Source: Anaerolineales bacterium UBA2200 (GTDB lineage: Bacteria > Chloroflexota > Anaerolineae > UBA2200). From it: a DNA stretch of 7,503 nt. Where the stretch lies: the NCBI GenBank assembly GCA_002327925.1, contig DCVA01000013.1:1-7503 (forward strand), written 5' to 3'. Below the pieces are notes generated by a model. It was given only the letters and a program-made list of their open reading frames with translations. It was not told where the DNA came from and did not search any database. The position numbers and the translations under genes were made by a program. Position 1 is the stretch's first letter; each line of letters opens with the position of its first letter. Of this stretch, positions 6,357 to 7,503 are shown one piece after another.

Positions 6357-6638
6357 CTACCTCCTGAGCAATACCGACAGTGCCCGACCCAGCCCGGCCG
6401 CGAAGCACTGCAGCCAGACAAACGGGGCAAGCACCGTGGCTATGGCGGAATTGGCCAGCCGGGTACCCTTCCACACGTACAACCGGGTGCGAAAGAGAAT
6501 CGGGCGGGAACGGACGTTCAGCCATCGCAGACCGCGGAGCGCATAGAACAGGGCCACCCCGAGCAGAGCCGCCAGGCAGGCAGACTCTACTGCCAGAAGG
6601 ATCACTGCCCAGTCACGCCATCTGTCGAGCCACATCAC
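6357..6638 (-). CDS. Small membrane protein, 93 residues, unknown function
   Basis: I do not recognise this protein. It has a strong membrane segment at about 10-34, a basic, aromatic middle part (35-60) and a second moderately hydrophobic segment at about 62-82, ending in L-L-R-R. The start may be GTG at 6638, with AGGA (6647-6650) 8 bases upstream, or the next codon, ATG at 6635. It begins 31 bases after the glnS stop and is followed after 4 bases by the 65-residue membrane protein. Its final two arginine codons (AGG AGG) form the ribosome site of that next gene. Coding status is supported by this tight spacing and the clear hydrophobic pattern. Confidence 0.65.
   Translation of the reverse strand: MMWLDRWRDWAVILLAVESACLAALLGVALFYALRGLRWLNVRSRPILFRTRLYVWKGTRLANSAIATVLAPFVWLQCFAAGLGRALSVLLRR
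6360..6365 (-). promoter_or_regulatory. Ribosome binding site made of two Arg codons
   Basis: AGGAGG on the minus strand encodes the last two residues (Arg-Arg) of the 93-residue protein and lies 7 bases before the ATG at 6352. It fixes the start of the 65-residue protein and ties its translation to the upstream gene. Confidence 0.75.
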
Positions 6639-6669
6639 TCAGCCGTTCCTGTGCTCGCCTGCGTCGCGC

Positions 6670-7503
6670 CTACGCCTTGGGCCCAGGTCGCTGCATCCTG
6701 GCCCACGTGTCGCGCAGGGAGGCCGTGCGGTTAAAGACCAGCTTTTCCGCCGTCGAATCAGGATCCACGCAGTAGTAGCCCTGCCGGAGGAACTGTACGC
6801 CCGTTCCGGGAGAGGCACCGGCCATGCCCGGCTCGATCCGGCAATCCTGCAGCACGGTTTCCGAGTCCCGGTTCAGGTAGTCGATAAAGCTCCCTTCCTG
6901 CTCCAGCGGGTTGGAAACCGTGAAGAGCCGCTCGTACAGCCTCACCTCCGCCGGGATGGCGTGCGCCGCCGACACCCAGTGCAGGGTGCCCTTGACGTCA
7001 CGGCCATCCTGGGTCCAGCCGCCCCGGCTGGCCGGATCGTACGTGCAGTGCAGCTCCACGACCTGCCCGGCTGCGTTTTTGGTCGCACTTACACAGGTCA
7101 CGTAGTAGGCATGCTTGAGGCGCACTTCACGTCCGGGTGACAGGCGAAACCACTTGCGCGGCGCATCTTCCAGGAAGTCTTCTTGCTCTACATAAAGCTC
7201 GCCCGAGAAGGGGATTTTGCGCGTTCCGGCGGCCGGGTCTTCCGGGTTGTTCTCCGCATCCATCCATTCGACCTGACCCCGGGGGTAGTTGTCAATCACC
7301 AGCCGCACTGGCCGGAGCACTCCCATCACCCTGGGCGAGCGGAGGTTCAAGTCCTGGCGCAGGTGGTGCTCCAGAAGCTCGACCTCGACCGTCGAGTTGG
7401 TCTTGGCCACGCCGATGGCCTCGCAGAACTGGCGGATGGCCGTGGGCGTATAGCCGCGGCGCCTCATACCCGACAGGGTGGGCATGCGGGGATCATCCCA
7501 GCC
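6670..7503 (-). CDS. glnS: Glutaminyl-tRNA synthetase, C-terminal part (5' end outside the window)
   Basis: The frame runs off the right edge; 277 residues are visible, about half of a typical enzyme of some 550 residues. The first residues G-W-D-D-P-R-M-P-T-L-S-G-M-R-R-R-G-Y match the conserved stretch just after the KMSKS-like loop of glutaminyl-tRNA synthetases. The catalytic HIGH and KMSKS motifs therefore lie outside the window. Further family marks are N-Y-P-R-G-Q-V-E, I-P-F-S-G-E-L-Y, H-W-V-S-A-A-H-A-I-P-A-E-V-R-L-Y and the end F-N-R-T-A-S-L-R-D-T-W-A. These form the anticodon-binding beta-barrels. The enzyme attaches glutamine to its tRNA in the cytoplasm. Fit to glutaminyl rather than glutamyl synthetase is strong because of the C-terminal barrel sequences. 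No sign of damage is seen. Confidence 0.93.
   Translation of the reverse strand, partial: GWDDPRMPTLSGMRRRGYTPTAIRQFCEAIGVAKTNSTVEVELLEHHLRQDLNLRSPRVMGVLRPVRLVIDNYPRGQVEWMDAENNPEDPAAGTRKIPFSGELYVEQEDFLEDAPRKWFRLSPGREVRLKHAYYVTCVSATKNAAGQVVELHCTYDPASRGGWTQDGRDVKGTLHWVSAAHAIPAEVRLYERLFTVSNPLEQEGSFIDYLNRDSETVLQDCRIEPGMAGASPGTGVQFLRQGYYCVDPDSTAEKLVFNRTASLRDTWARMQRPGPKA

Overview
The window looks like ordinary chromosomal sequence from a GC-rich bacterium, probably an anaerobic or facultatively anaerobic member of the Chloroflexota (Anaerolineae-like). This placement is inference. It rests on Thr/Pro-rich (TPTPT) linkers in a secreted multidomain protein, an NfnAB electron-bifurcating pair, a glutaminyl-tRNA synthetase, and a candidate leaderless promoter. 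No rRNA, tRNA, CRISPR array, insertion sequence or phage gene was seen.

Layout. The left end (2-1198, + strand) holds the C-terminal part of a secreted adhesin or carbohydrate-binding protein: the tail of an upstream domain, a Thr/Pro linker, an F5/8 type C (discoidin/CBM32-like) domain, a second linker and a C-terminal concanavalin-like domain. About 390 bases with no supported gene follow. Everything from 1591 to the right end is on the minus strand and forms three groups. Read in the direction of transcription these are: (i) glnS (3' part, entering from the right edge) followed by two very small membrane proteins, ending at a candidate terminator near 6101-6144; (ii) a nearly self-contained nfnA-nfnB unit with a sigma70-type promoter (TTGACA-N16-TAGAAT, 6052-6079), a roughly 100-nt leader containing a strong GC hairpin, and a clear intrinsic terminator (3605-3639); (iii) a clan-A glycoside hydrolase-like membrane-anchored protein overlapping by 4 bases a stand-alone family 3 solute-binding protein, preceded by a promoter whose -10 box lies only 5 bases before the start codon.

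How they work together. NfnAB would couple NADH, ferredoxin and NADP(H) pools by flavin-based electron bifurcation. The hydrolase and binding-protein pair is translationally coupled and both are predicted to face outward, which suggests a joint role at the cell surface; no permease or ATPase lies beside them. The glnS group joins a translation enzyme to two membrane proteins of unknown role. The best points for a second look are the leader hairpin of nfnAB, the leaderless promoter, the orphan binding protein with an apparently missing ligand arginine, and the tiny membrane-protein pair. No clearly new biological system was recognised.
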